From contig NW_026250680.1 in NCBI RefSeq assembly GCF_024244095.1, forward strand, positions 1 through 64,000: a stretch of 64,000 nt of DNA. Reading direction: 5' to 3'. Made by a program: the position numbers and the translations under genes. Shown here piece after piece: positions 47,539 through 57,788 of the stretch. The number at the start of each line of letters is the position of its first letter. The stretch's first letter is position 1. The notes under the pieces are model-generated. The model was given only the letters and a program-made list of their open reading frames with translations, was not told the origin of the DNA and ran no database searches. The DNA is from Nematocida homosporus (Eukaryota; Microsporidia).

Positions 47539-50430
47539 TTATGATTTGGCCTTCTTGCGTTTAGGCTGGTCTTCCTCTTCATCATCCACAATAAAGCTAT
47601 TATCATTAGAATCCGCATAATCATCATCATCGCCCTCCTCTTCTTCTTCCTCCTCCTCTTCCTCTTCTTCCTCAGACAAGTCAGAATCATCATTAGTTGA
47701 GAACTCTTCATCTTCATCCTCCTCTTCTTCTGTCGTGCTTAAATCAACTGCATCCGAGCCTGGATCTTCTTCTTCATCGGCTGGTTCTCGGGCTGGTTGA
47801 AGAATTGCCCAGGCTCCACTTTCATAGAAAGTTACTGGATCTTCCAAAACACTCTTCAACACATTACTCCACTGAATATTCACTTTAGTTTCGGTAAAGC
47901 AGATATTCTTAGCATCAAAATAGTCCATTAACCAAGGCACATAGGAAGAAGAAACACCATGAATGTAAACAGGAGCCTTTGTCTTATCTTTAAGCACAAA
48001 AACCATATCACACGTAGTTACACCACTAATTCGTCTTTCAAAATTCAAAATCTCGATATCTTTCAAAGGCAAAACAAAGAAAGGATATTCAGTTACATTG
48101 ATAATGCACTCAGAAGTAGGCTGAATCAGAACACTCTGCCGATGAGGCACTCCATAGAAGCCTTTGGAAAGAGGTTCTTCTAGAATAATCCGGGAGTGCA
48201 AAGAAACCTTCTCGGCAAAGGTATGGAAGGCATCGTTCACCTCTTCACGCATACGTTCTTCTTCTTCCTCTTCATAAATCTCAGCATCTTCACCACCCGG
48301 TCGGTTTCTAGTCTTGCGCGTATCATGCACGGCATTAACAATGCAATCACGGAAGAATTGAATATCGGTTGTTTTCTTATCTTGAATAGAGATAGGCGAG
48401 TTGAGTTTAAAGTAAAGAATAGTAGGAGACTCAGCTGTACCTGGCTGATAGATCATATGCTTGATCTTAGTAAATAAAACATCTACACACTCTCCTGACT
48501 TCATATGGTACCTCAGTCCATTCCGGTGTAGTTCAACCGTACTCGCCGCATTCTTCTTAGCACCCGCTCGATGGTCAAAACGAAGATAAACATTCTGGAG
48601 GGATTCAACTCGTTCAGAAGAAGTTTGGAGTTCTTCTTGCTCTCCCTCTTCCAAGGCGTCATCATCCGACTCATTCTCGTCCTTCTTAAGATTGTTGATT
48701 TCCTTCCAGGCCGTCGTTATGTTCTCTTGTGAGTCTTTGATCACAATTGATAAGAGATTATTAGGGAAAGGCCGATCGGCTGGTGGTGTGTAAAAGGCTA
48801 GTTTAAGGTACCCAATGCCATCTTCAGCTGTTTTGGTGATAGTTTTGATAATGCCGATATGAAAAGGTACACTAACGCCAAAAACAGGTACTACTACGGA
48901 AGAGACACGTTTATCAATCTTAATAACTGGTGATCCTCTTGGAATTTGGGTTTCTTTTTGATAAGATACAACTTTTTGTACGGTTACATCTTCCTTGTTG
49001 TTTGACTGATGATCGTGTCCTTTATAGTAGGCTAACTGCTCTTCAATCAACTCGTCCATCAGTTCTTTTTGATGGTCGTTGATTTCATTAGCTCTTTCAA
49101 TCTCTTTATCACGATTACGCAACCGCCGTCCTAATTGCGTACGCTTTGTTTGTTCAACCGGCTTATCTAGCACATAGTCCTGAACTGAAGCACTAAATGG
49201 AGTCAAAATCTTGGCCCGATTATCATCAATCAAAACAATGTTGTCCAAATGAATAGTAGCTTCTTTAGGCTCTTCCTCCCCACTCGGTTCAATCAACCCT
49301 AAAACACTAACAAACTGTACTGAGATGGCAAAAACCATCCCATTCCTAGGCAGCTGATCATCACCCGGTAAACCACCCCCTTCTTCCGGTCTAATTCCAA
49401 TCGACTGGCCTATCTCAATCCGGCACTTTTTAACAATTTCTTCCTTATCAGCCGGACTAGACACTTTAATACTCTTCGCTACAAACTCCAAAGCCGCCTT
49501 TCTTATCTCGCCAAACCTCTTATCTGTTCTTATCTCCTGCACCAGATAATTACTCGTTTGCAAAGCACAATCCAAAACGGCTAAACTCTTCTTATTAGGA
49601 CCAACCAGTAAAGTCCGTCCTATTAAAGAACAGTACCCTTTATACCCCGCACAAAGATAGTAACTAATTACATCAAAATATAACAACTGTTCCTCATACG
49701 GGTTTTTAAACTCGCCTAAACTACTTCTCTCCACATGATAACGGCCACCACTCTGAATAATCGGTTTAAAACACAATTCTAGATAAGATTGATCAATTTC
49801 TTTGGGAAGTCTTCTTATCTCCACTTCCAAATCACCTTCAATCTTCTCACTCAACTCCTCATGAATAATTCGATCGTCTGTTTTGATAATCTGCTTAATC
49901 TTGCTATCTAAAAGTGAAGATAAACTTACTGCACAAACTCCAGCCTGTCTTAAAGTCTCTATCTGCACAGTATCTTTCTCTAAAAACACTTTCTCAATAG
50001 CACTACTAATATCAACTGTTTCCACCACTATCTGCCAATTACTCAGAACATTAGAACTCTCCTCTTGTAAAATACCAATGGGCCGACCTTGACTAGCTGT
50101 CTTGATAGCTGCATTGATATCGGCTTGATTACTCCCATCTTTCATACGAATGATAGAACGAATATTAACCACACTTTTTAACTGTTCCAGAATTGCACTC
50201 TTCTTAGCACTTGTAATGGCTAACACTTCAGTCGCTTTGATAATCAGAACTGTTTCGGGAAATTCATATCCCAAAAGATAAAGAAACATGGCTGTATTTA
50301 TGCCATAAGAAAAAGTATCTTCTCTTTTACCCATTGAAATCATCAAACATTCGGCCGTACCTTCCATGGCCAGCAAAACCTTCTCAATCCGATCTTTGAA
50401 GACTTTACTCTCTAATTGGACACTTGACAT
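47539..50430 (-). CDS. SPT16: FACT complex subunit SPT16
   Basis: 963 residues. Histone chaperone that acts with Pob3/SSRP1 on nucleosomes during transcription and replication. Layout: N-terminal aminopeptidase-like domain without catalytic residues (about 1-420, starting VFKDRIEKVLLAMEG), dimerisation region, middle domain with tandem PH folds (about 500-850, including RFDHRAGAKKNAASTVELH and LYFKLNSPISIQDKKTTDIQ), and a long Asp/Glu-rich tail (about 870-955) ending in the NLS PKRKKAK. Nearly full length compared with yeast (1035). ATG at 50430, TGA region at 47539. The acidic tail is encoded by a low-complexity TCTTC repeat (47630-47670). Identification is strong from domain order and conserved blocks. 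Confidence 0.95.
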   Translation of the reverse strand: MSSVQLESKVFKDRIEKVLLAMEGTAECLMISMGKREDTFSYGINTAMFLYLLGYEFPETVLIIKATEVLAITSAKKSAILEQLKSVVNIRSIIRMKDGSNQADINAAIKTASQGRPIGILQEESSNVLSNWQIVVETVDISSAIEKVFLEKDTVQIETLRQAGVCAVSLSSLLDSKIKQIIKTDDRIIHEELSEKIEGDLEVEIRRLPKEIDQSYLELCFKPIIQSGGRYHVERSSLGEFKNPYEEQLLYFDVISYYLCAGYKGYCSLIGRTLLVGPNKKSLAVLDCALQTSNYLVQEIRTDKRFGEIRKAALEFVAKSIKVSSPADKEEIVKKCRIEIGQSIGIRPEEGGGLPGDDQLPRNGMVFAISVQFVSVLGLIEPSGEEEPKEATIHLDNIVLIDDNRAKILTPFSASVQDYVLDKPVEQTKRTQLGRRLRNRDKEIERANEINDHQKELMDELIEEQLAYYKGHDHQSNNKEDVTVQKVVSYQKETQIPRGSPVIKIDKRVSSVVVPVFGVSVPFHIGIIKTITKTAEDGIGYLKLAFYTPPADRPFPNNLLSIVIKDSQENITTAWKEINNLKKDENESDDDALEEGEQEELQTSSERVESLQNVYLRFDHRAGAKKNAASTVELHRNGLRYHMKSGECVDVLFTKIKHMIYQPGTAESPTILYFKLNSPISIQDKKTTDIQFFRDCIVNAVHDTRKTRNRPGGEDAEIYEEEEEERMREEVNDAFHTFAEKVSLHSRIILEEPLSKGFYGVPHRQSVLIQPTSECIINVTEYPFFVLPLKDIEILNFERRISGVTTCDMVFVLKDKTKAPVYIHGVSSSYVPWLMDYFDAKNICFTETKVNIQWSNVLKSVLEDPVTFYESGAWAILQPAREPADEEEDPGSDAVDLSTTEEEEDEDEEFSTNDDSDLSEEEEEEEEEEEEEGDDDDYADSNDNSFIVDDEEEDQPKRKKAKS

Positions 50431-51273
50431 ACTTTTAAATAAAAAAGATGCTTAAGAGGTATTAGATTGGTGTTGTGATGGTTTCTGGGGTGGTTATTGG
50501 GTTTAGATAGGGTTAGAGTAAGTTAAGTTGGTTGTTGGTTTGTTTTGATATCAAGTTAGATATTATTTACCTTATTTGGAAATATATAAATCATTTCTCT
50601 AGTCATTAAATTATCAGATTAGGTTAGATTGGGATTTGGTTAAGATTTGGTTTAGTAAAGAGCTGAAAATAAGAGGAAGTAATGACTAGATAAGGATTGG
50701 AGGTATCTTCTAAATTTATTGTTGCCCGATAAGTAAGATAGTCTTTAAGAAGTACATTCAAGAGTTATATTAAGTGAAGTACATCTCATAAATCTCAGAG
50801 TTAAAGGGATGAGTATGGGTAAGTAAAGAAAAGTACTGTATTAGATGGTTTAGTTTGGTATTGAGTTAGTACTGAGTTAATCTTTCATGTAAATCACTCT
50901 CTAATCCAATCCAATCTCAAATCAAGTTTAGTCTTCTTCTTTACTCTTAATGGATGATTGAGTTAGTACAACCATAAAGACCGATTAAATTAAGCTAGAA
51001 ACTCTCCCACTACTTCAACCCAACTTCTTATCCCAAACTAACTCAATACTTAACTAACTCAATACTTAACTCAATAAAGCACCATTAATATCCACCTCTT
51101 TATTTACCATACTAACTCCATCTGTGTTTATTCAACTTAGTTCAAACTCAACTCAACCTAAACTCAATCCAATCCAAATTCAAACTCAAACTCAATTCAA
51201 ACTCAACTTAGCTCAATCCAAATCCAAACTCAACTCAATCCAAACTTAAACTTAATCCAAACATAAACTCAAT
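50431..51273. other. Intergenic region with a composition switch
   Basis: 843 bp. Near the SPT16 start the + strand is G/T-rich (50460-50640); from about 50890 to 51270 it becomes A/C-rich with CAAACTCAACTCAA units next to the 3' end of the Nas2-like gene. No coding region or RNA gene recognised. Confidence 0.55.
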
Positions 51274-51531
51274 TCATTCGGTATCAGACTGATTATTCAG
51301 AATCTCTTCTTCCAATGCCTTTCTTAGTGGCAGCCATTCATAGCGAATACTCTTTAATTCTGCTAGTATTTTAGTGATGGGATAGATATCAATGTCATTT
51401 CTAGGATAATTTTGAGAATCTACCAAACGATCACCTATCTCAAAGTTATACTTTTGCTTCAAATCAGTAATTAAACTGTCCATTCGAGCCTCTAACTCTT
51501 TAACTCGAGCAATACACTCTTTAATTCGCAT
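51274..51531 (-). CDS. Proteasome assembly chaperone Nas2/PSMD9-like, N-terminal domain only
   Basis: 85 residues. A helical hairpin (KECIARVKELEARMDSLITD) is followed by DRLVDSQNYPRNDIDIYPIT, which matches the family's conserved LVDxEGYPRxDIDVY block, and a closing helix (LAELKSIRYEWLPLRKALEE). In yeast and animals Nas2/PSMD9 helps assemble the 26S proteasome base by capping the Rpt5 tail region and has a C-terminal PDZ domain; here the PDZ is absent. ATG at 51531, only 15 bp from the divergent ATG at 51547. The motif is strong, but the protein is short, so confidence is moderate to high. Confidence 0.8.
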   Translation of the reverse strand: MRIKECIARVKELEARMDSLITDLKQKYNFEIGDRLVDSQNYPRNDIDIYPITKILAELKSIRYEWLPLRKALEEEILNNQSDTE

Positions 51532-51546
51532 GTTTTTTATTTTGAC
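51532..51546. promoter_or_regulatory. 15-bp divergent start-to-start spacer
   Basis: The entire space between the start codons of the Nas2-like (-) and Itc1-like (+) genes is 15 bp, mostly T (TTTTTTATTTTGAC-type). Each gene's promoter elements and 5' UTR must therefore be inside the other's coding region or be extremely short. Confidence 0.9.
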
Positions 51547-53133
51547 ATGATTGAAAGTACTGCTTTGCGTAAGTTTGCGATCTCTTACTTCTTGACTTAC
51601 CCGAATCGTCCTTTATGCACATTAGTTGATAAGATAGCCCAACATATTGAAAGAAAGTTCTTTAAAGGCGAGATAGTGTTTATTAAGGAAAAAGAACTAA
51701 CTGGATGCATTGTGGAAAGTACAAAAACCGGCTATCTAGTTGAAATTTATGACGACAACCAGCCAGTGCCCCAAAAAGAAGAAATACCCAAGTCAGCTCT
51801 AATGAGAAAAGATAGTGCGACTAAGAATGAAGTTCTTCTCTTTCTTTTGAACTCAACCCGAGATACACCTTTAGGCCGAGTAGTGCTTGGTACTGCAGTA
51901 CAGGATTTAGGTCTATTCATGGGCCAGACTGTAACAGGATCAGCCGTAAGACAAATTATGAAGCCAGATGATATGTTAGAAGGAGCCGAAGCCCGTAAAT
52001 GGCAATTCAACTTATCTTCTGATAAAAAAGATAAGGAATTAGCTGCTATTGAGTTACAAAGACAGGAAGCTCAGAAATCAGCTATCTTAGAAGTACCTCG
52101 AACTATTTGGACTTTACCTGATGCTGATTTCTGGCTGAATCAAAGAGTATTAGCTGTTTATGGTCAGATTAGTACATTTAGTGCCTTCTTTAAGACTGAA
52201 CCCTTATCTTTGGATGATTTTATTACGGCTTTGTTTAAGAAGGAGCCAAAAGATACGGCTATGATAGATATGTGTACGAAGTTTTTGAAAGCAGTTGGGC
52301 ATGAACGGCGTAAATCTGGTAAGGAAGGATTGAGAGATATCATTCAAATTGCAACCGAAGTTGTTTATCATAATCCTAGTACTCAATCAATTGTAGCCCG
52401 GATTAAGGCTGATAGTAGTGTTAGTAGTGGTGGTGTTAGTAATAGTGATGTTGCGACAGGTAGTAATAGTGCAAGTAGTAGTGGTGCTACAGCAAGTAAT
52501 AATGCTACAGCTGGTAGTACTGGTGGGTTTACGCGTATTCAATGGTTTGCTGGTGATGCTTCGGCAAAGACTTGGCTGTCTTATATGAAGAGTTTTGTTT
52601 ATGATATTATCAATGCTTATGGAATCAAAATCAAAACATTGGAGTTTTTGCCTGGGGGTGGTGGTGTACAAAATGAGTTGTCTCAATTGGCTGATCGTTT
52701 GCTAATCTTATCTTTTCTTTTGGAAATATGTATGCTTGGCTTGCGCTTCCGGGCATACTTTGATGCGGCAGTGGATGAGTTTAAGGAGAAGGAAAAGGAA
52801 CGGGCTGGTTTGTTGCAGGAATTGCGGCGGTTGAAGGGTGAATTGCTACTGGGTCGACAGACTGATCAGGATAATACTGCTCTTAATGAGGCTGAACAGG
52901 CCTTGGCCGTACTAAATAATGAGTATAAACCAGAACTATTACGGGCTTCAATTGGGTTCTATTTAGATATTCACTTCTTTATGATAGATAAGCGATTGTT
53001 GTACATTTACCATGAAGAGGTTTATATGATTCGGGAGGAGCATTGGAATGACTTGTTTACTGTCCTGGGCACGGATAAGAAGAAAGACGGAGTAATCCTA
53101 GATACTATGAAGAAGTACCTCCGCCTGGTTTGA
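51547..53133 (+). CDS. DDT-domain protein, ISWI-complex accessory subunit (Itc1/Acf1-like)
   Basis: 528 residues. The beginning (LRKFAISYFLTYPNRPLCTLVDKI, then FFKGEIVFIKEKELTG with a beta-rich CIVESTKTGYLVEIYDD) resembles the region after the WAC domain in Itc1/Acf1. A DDT-type helical domain follows at about 185-245 (TIWTLPDADFWLNQRVLAVY, SLDDFITALFKKE). Residues about 280-320 are a Ser/Gly/Asn-rich linker encoded by GGTAGTAGT-type low complexity. A WHIM-like C-terminal half contains a coiled segment near 420-440 (EFKEKEKERAGLLQELRRLK). It should pair with an ISWI ATPase to slide nucleosomes. No PHD or bromodomain. The WAC domain seems missing or very short. ATG at 51547. Confidence 0.72.
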   Translation: MIESTALRKFAISYFLTYPNRPLCTLVDKIAQHIERKFFKGEIVFIKEKELTGCIVESTKTGYLVEIYDDNQPVPQKEEIPKSALMRKDSATKNEVLLFLLNSTRDTPLGRVVLGTAVQDLGLFMGQTVTGSAVRQIMKPDDMLEGAEARKWQFNLSSDKKDKELAAIELQRQEAQKSAILEVPRTIWTLPDADFWLNQRVLAVYGQISTFSAFFKTEPLSLDDFITALFKKEPKDTAMIDMCTKFLKAVGHERRKSGKEGLRDIIQIATEVVYHNPSTQSIVARIKADSSVSSGGVSNSDVATGSNSASSSGATASNNATAGSTGGFTRIQWFAGDASAKTWLSYMKSFVYDIINAYGIKIKTLEFLPGGGGVQNELSQLADRLLILSFLLEICMLGLRFRAYFDAAVDEFKEKEKERAGLLQELRRLKGELLLGRQTDQDNTALNEAEQALAVLNNEYKPELLRASIGFYLDIHFFMIDKRLLYIYHEEVYMIREEHWNDLFTVLGTDKKKDGVILDTMKKYLRLV

Positions 53134-53494
53134 TCGAAATAAATGCAGATATAGTTATTTTGGTTTTGTTGTTTATCTAATTATATACTGGATTGGGTAG
53201 TAGATCTGTTTTATCTAAAACTCATGCTAATTTGTTATTTTCCTTTTTGGGTAATAAAATACTGACCTCATCCTAACCTCATCCTAACCCAATCCCAACC
53301 TCACCCTAACCCAATCCCAACCCCACCCTAACCTAATACTAACACACATCTTAATATACTACCAACCAAACCTTGATTAAACCTATAAACTCAGTGGCTG
53401 CTTCTTAAAACACTGCTAAAACACGCTCTAAACAGAACTAAAACCAGATCGGTGGAGTACTTTAGCCAAATCGGAAAATATTTATATCTATAGT
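53134..53494. other. Intergenic region before glutaredoxin
   Basis: A G/T-rich start after the stop, then an A/C-rich block with CATCCTAACCTCATCCTAAC and CCCAATCCCAACC repeats (53269-53335). A TATA-like ATATTTATATCTATAG runs up to the ATG at 53495. Confidence 0.5.
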
Positions 53495-53860
53495 ATGGCC
53501 ATAGTTGACGTGCGAGATAAATTAGTTGAAATATTAGGTAGCAGCCAGATTGTCGCTGTGGTTGCTGGTTATTGTAAGTTTTGTACCATGTTGCGTGAAG
53601 CTCTGGCAATTGCAGAGAAGGCTGATTCTTCTCTTAGTGTCTCTTACATTACTGAGTCACATCCGCTTTATAAGGCTTTTAGAGATACGGCTTATACTGT
53701 TTTTGACCAGTATAAAACAGTTCCTCTAGTATTTATTCAGGGTCGGTTCCTTGGTGGTTATAGTAATTTTGATGCGATTTCAAAGCGATTGAATGAGTAT
53801 GTGTCTATGCCAATGCTTAGTAAGTCATTACGGCTGACTAAGGAGGGCAAAATGCTTTGA
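53495..53860 (+). CDS. Glutaredoxin-like thiol-disulfide oxidoreductase
   Basis: 121 residues. Active-site pair C27-x-x-C30 in GYCKFCTML, then a cis-proline segment TVPLVFIQGRFLGGYSNF typical of glutaredoxins; the second glycine-rich motif contacts glutathione. Dithiol (CxxC) glutaredoxins reduce disulfides or glutathionylated proteins with glutathione in the cytosol. About 15 extra residues at the C terminus. ATG at 53495 directly after an A/T-rich stretch. Convergent with MON2, with 88 bp between stops. Strong family match; which paralogue is unclear. Confidence 0.9.
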   Translation: MAIVDVRDKLVEILGSSQIVAVVAGYCKFCTMLREALAIAEKADSSLSVSYITESHPLYKAFRDTAYTVFDQYKTVPLVFIQGRFLGGYSNFDAISKRLNEYVSMPMLSKSLRLTKEGKML

Positions 53861-53948
53861 TAATAAAGAGGAGTTAAATTACGTATTGTGATGGAATGTG
53901 GTGAAATGAAGTAAGTTGTTAGTCTAATAGTTGTTGGTCTTTATTGGG

Positions 53949-56900
53949 TTAATGCGTGTGCTTAGCTGGGCGGGAGAGGGCGTCGTGAAGGATGTCGAGT
54001 GAAATGGCGGAAATGGTTGTGTCATCAGAGGAGGCACAGAGGACTAGTTCTTTGAGGAGAGGTTGGATAGAAAGAGAGCCTAGGCGTTGGTGCTTGATTT
54101 CTTGGAGAATGTAAGTTATGGCTTCGCGCTGAAAGCGGGAGTAGGCGGTGCGCTTGGTTCGGATTTGAATATTGTACTGGGAGAGAATGGTTTGGAGCCA
54201 TTGAATAGATTCTTTGCTAAGGTCTTTGCGGGCATGAATAAGTGTGCAGAGTGTGCGTGTAATGGTAAGATAGAGAGCGAATAACTGGTTATCTAAGGCA
54301 TGGAACCAGGTTTCAACTAGTAGACGGTAAAGGTCCAGTAAGTATGATTTTGAGATAGTTAATGAGATGTTTTCTAAGAAACCGATATACTCGCACATTT
54401 CGGTCTCTTCTTCTCTAATTGCTTTGGTATAGTTGTGATTATCAGAGAGGGCCCGAAGAATATTGCGGTTGCGAGTTGGTGTTTGATTAGGTTGAGTTGG
54501 GGTTTGATTAGGTTGAGTTGGTGTTTGGTTTGTTTGATTAGGTTGATTAGGTTGATTGTTGGGTAGGCCGAGGATTTCGCGGGAGGCCCAAACTAGCTGA
54601 GTTTCGGCATTGGGTTTGGCTTCTATTTGAAAGATTGCTTGGAGGGTTTTCTTGGCTTCGGCCCAACAAGTAGGTACAGTTCGTTTTTGGGACTGGAACA
54701 TGATAAGGACTGAAATGGCTTTCCGATGAATAGTTTGGGCTAGAGGCGAACCGATTAGTTCTTTGGAAAGGGCATTCATAATGTGCATGGCAAAGTATGA
54801 GGAGAGTTTAGGTGTGGAGACAATAAAGAGGCGTAGCCATTTAAGCTGAGTATCTACTCGAACGGTGGCAGTACAGGAAGACCCTGTTTCATCTAGGGCA
54901 CTAATGGCTTCGTACTCAAGAAAAGTAAGTGTTTGGCCGGTATTAGGACAGTTTTGGGCGAGTAGTGAAGTAATTCCAAGGAAGTAGGCCTTTTTGTCCT
55001 CTGGTGTAGCGGATTTATCAATGGCTCGGTACGTGATTTTGAGCATTTGCATTAAGGCTTCTAAGGGTGAGCTTGGTTGGACGGATAGAGTGCAGATGTC
55101 ACAGACAGTTAAAAAGAAGTGTTTCTTATAGATAGGGTCATTAATACAAGGAATGCCGTTGCGTAGGGCATAAATAACTGTTACTTCCATTTCTGGGTCT
55201 CTGGAAAACCGAACCAGGATCTTAGTGAATAGAACCCAAAGAGGATAGAATCCTGAAGCTTTCTTGAGTTCACTGAAGTTTTCAAAAACTAAGGCTGAGA
55301 TAGCTAGTAAGATTCCTTTGGTACTTTCTAGCGATCTTTGGTAGGACTCTTTTTCGGCCGTTTCATAGCTTTCTATCGCACAGGCACCGAGATTCTGGCA
55401 TGGACACTGATCATTATTGAGTTCGGTCTCTTCAGCCTCCTCGCTTGTAGGATCCTCATACTCACCCGTGTATATTTCGCGGTCTTTGGTGTAGACGGCG
55501 GCTCCTAGCACTCGTCTTAGGAAGACTTGGACTAAGGGCGCCCATTCCAAATGGCCGTGCTTCTTACAGAGATAGATTGACTCAAACAATTGGACAATGG
55601 CTGAGTCGCGCACATCATCACGGCCATCGTAAATAACTGAGCATAACAAACACATAACGGCATGCCAAACATCTTTTCTCACTTTAGCTGTGATCTTTTT
55701 GGTCAGTACAAACTCGGTTAGTTCTCGGATGCATTGAAGCGCCCGAAATGAGATGTTGTTGTCCTTTTTAGTGAGACAGCAGATACCCAGAATCTGTACT
55801 GTAGTTACTAGTGTTTCTTCTGGAAGGGCATAAAGCAAACGATCGGTCACTACTTGTATAATATCAAAAACCATACCAGATAAAAGCGGCGACTGCATGG
55901 AAGCGATCAAAATATCATAAATACATGTCCAGGCCTGGTAAAGCGTTTCGCCTGAGGACCTTACCCCAATTGATAAGGAATTCAAAACTTCTTGCCGAAT
56001 CGGATGGGCATGCTCATTATTGTAATCGGCCATAAATACATGCATAATGTGTGATAGTACAATCTTATGCATGGTTGCTGACCGCTTCTCGGAAAAGTAA
56101 GCACTAAAGAAGGATGCAATTAAGGCCACACTACTATCAATATTATCAAGCATTTGTTGGTTTTGAAAAACATGTTCAATCAAGATAGTAAACTCTTTCT
56201 TTAAACAATCACCTCGACCGGCTAAAGATAAAAACAAGTCCGCATATTTCTCTGGCGCCAATGCCTCTGACTTACCCGCCCCCTCAATCGCTCTTTGCAA
56301 GTCCACGTCTTGAAAGGCAGTTAGTAGACCCATAAGTTCTTCCCAACTACCCAGCTCAGGATGAGTCTTTTGAACAGTGGCTGTTAACAGGAAGAATGCG
56401 GGCCAAACGGTAACTTTCTCTTTATGCTCATCGGTTAAGTTAGCCAGTAGACTGTAAAACACCGCTGGATTCTTCTGGGCCATCTGGTACCCTTCTAACA
56501 ATAAAGTGTTCATCACTGTAAGACTCTTTTGAGTGGCCATTTGAATAAGAATAGCTAGACTCTTCTTCAGTTCAATTGCAACCACCTCTTCTTCTTTGAT
56601 CTGCGGCAGTTCAACTAGTTTCTGTAGGAACCGAATGAAATAGGGAATGAATAGGGAAATGATTTGAGTTTGTTCATCTTTCTTATCACTGCACTGGCTA
56701 ATAGCTGTTGCCGCTCTAACTATATGAAAGAATGCTAAGGAGACCATATGCTTACTATCTTCTGGAATTTCAGTCCGAGCCATTTGATCAAGATAAAACA
56801 TATTAATCGGTGTGATACTAGTTACATCAATTGTCTGACTTGGTGCAAACATTATATCTGCTAGTTCAGCACTACTAGATAGGGATAAAAAGGCTACTCT

Positions 56901-57788
56901 AGTAGGCAGTTTATAAACAAACTCTTCTCGTAACACAATTAGTCCTGACGGTACTTTAGCTCGTAAGACCGATAAGAGCAAAGAAACTATCTCGCCATCA
57001 TCAGATACAATATTCTTGATAATCTGTAAAAACAACTGTAAAGATACTGAAACAATCTGCAACCTCGTCTGCTCCAATTTCGGCACTAAAAAGTCCACCA
57101 TTAATCCGACCATATCTGCTAACGCCTTCTGCTGGAATCCAGCTGCACCATCTGATACACAGGTATAGAGCAGCTCAAATCCAAACAGATTGTTCTTCTT
57201 CGCACAATCAATGGCTATCTCCAAAATCTCCTTACAGTCCTGAACAGCTATTTCCCGTGCCTGGCCTTGTAGAATACTCGGCCGTTCAAATACGTTAGCT
57301 ACTAAATGGAAAATAATCACCTTAGTCGTACTAATCAACTGATTACGCGATGTCTCAACTAACAAAATTCCAATTTTGAACAAATGCATTAGGTTTCTAC
57401 CTCGGACTAGCACTGGATTTTGAACTAAAGGCAAAAGCATCTGTAAAACCCGCAAGCGCACTTCAGGATAGTTCTCAATGTTCTTTTCAAATCCCTCCAG
57501 AATATGAGGAATGAATTCTGAACTTATAGCACTCCAAGTTATCATCTTATGAATCACAGCTAAACAAGGTAAGAACGAACGGTTCTTCACTCCTAGTTCC
57601 TGTAATGCTCTAATAAACGGCATTCCTATCTGGTGGTGATTGTGCACATATTCTGGAAACTTCTCTTCTTCCATCTGATAATTCATAATCGCGGCCATAG
57701 CTTCCTCGGCCTCTTTTTTCAGTACACTTCCCTTTGGCACCTTTTCCCGCAACAGCATGTCAAGTGCCTCTTTCATCTCTGGTCGCAT
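53949..57788 (-). CDS. MON2: MON2/YSL2-like Golgi-endosome scaffold
   Basis: 1279 residues from the ATG at 57788; the frame opens at a TTG at 57797. All-helical protein without catalytic Sec7 domain. N-terminal DCB-like region: FEKNIENYPEVRLRVLQMLL, then VETSRNQLISTTKVIIFHLV and VANVFER, the pattern of Mon2 (relative of Arf GEFs). Middle HUS-like and armadillo-like repeats follow. A Pro/Gln/Asn/Thr low-complexity tract (PNQTPTQPNQTPTQ, DNA 54470-54560) separates the last helices. Mon2 works with flippase Neo1 and Dop1 in endosome-Golgi traffic and regulates Arl1/Arf. Shorter than yeast (1636). Cys-rich insertion NDQCPCQNLGACAIES near 790. The alternative is another large Arf-GEF relative; MON2 is the best fit. 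Confidence 0.72.
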   Translation of the reverse strand: MRPEMKEALDMLLREKVPKGSVLKKEAEEAMAAIMNYQMEEEKFPEYVHNHHQIGMPFIRALQELGVKNRSFLPCLAVIHKMITWSAISSEFIPHILEGFEKNIENYPEVRLRVLQMLLPLVQNPVLVRGRNLMHLFKIGILLVETSRNQLISTTKVIIFHLVANVFERPSILQGQAREIAVQDCKEILEIAIDCAKKNNLFGFELLYTCVSDGAAGFQQKALADMVGLMVDFLVPKLEQTRLQIVSVSLQLFLQIIKNIVSDDGEIVSLLLSVLRAKVPSGLIVLREEFVYKLPTRVAFLSLSSSAELADIMFAPSQTIDVTSITPINMFYLDQMARTEIPEDSKHMVSLAFFHIVRAATAISQCSDKKDEQTQIISLFIPYFIRFLQKLVELPQIKEEEVVAIELKKSLAILIQMATQKSLTVMNTLLLEGYQMAQKNPAVFYSLLANLTDEHKEKVTVWPAFFLLTATVQKTHPELGSWEELMGLLTAFQDVDLQRAIEGAGKSEALAPEKYADLFLSLAGRGDCLKKEFTILIEHVFQNQQMLDNIDSSVALIASFFSAYFSEKRSATMHKIVLSHIMHVFMADYNNEHAHPIRQEVLNSLSIGVRSSGETLYQAWTCIYDILIASMQSPLLSGMVFDIIQVVTDRLLYALPEETLVTTVQILGICCLTKKDNNISFRALQCIRELTEFVLTKKITAKVRKDVWHAVMCLLCSVIYDGRDDVRDSAIVQLFESIYLCKKHGHLEWAPLVQVFLRRVLGAAVYTKDREIYTGEYEDPTSEEAEETELNNDQCPCQNLGACAIESYETAEKESYQRSLESTKGILLAISALVFENFSELKKASGFYPLWVLFTKILVRFSRDPEMEVTVIYALRNGIPCINDPIYKKHFFLTVCDICTLSVQPSSPLEALMQMLKITYRAIDKSATPEDKKAYFLGITSLLAQNCPNTGQTLTFLEYEAISALDETGSSCTATVRVDTQLKWLRLFIVSTPKLSSYFAMHIMNALSKELIGSPLAQTIHRKAISVLIMFQSQKRTVPTCWAEAKKTLQAIFQIEAKPNAETQLVWASREILGLPNNQPNQPNQTNQTPTQPNQTPTQPNQTPTRNRNILRALSDNHNYTKAIREEETEMCEYIGFLENISLTISKSYLLDLYRLLVETWFHALDNQLFALYLTITRTLCTLIHARKDLSKESIQWLQTILSQYNIQIRTKRTAYSRFQREAITYILQEIKHQRLGSLSIQPLLKELVLCASSDDTTISAISLDILHDALSRPAKHTH

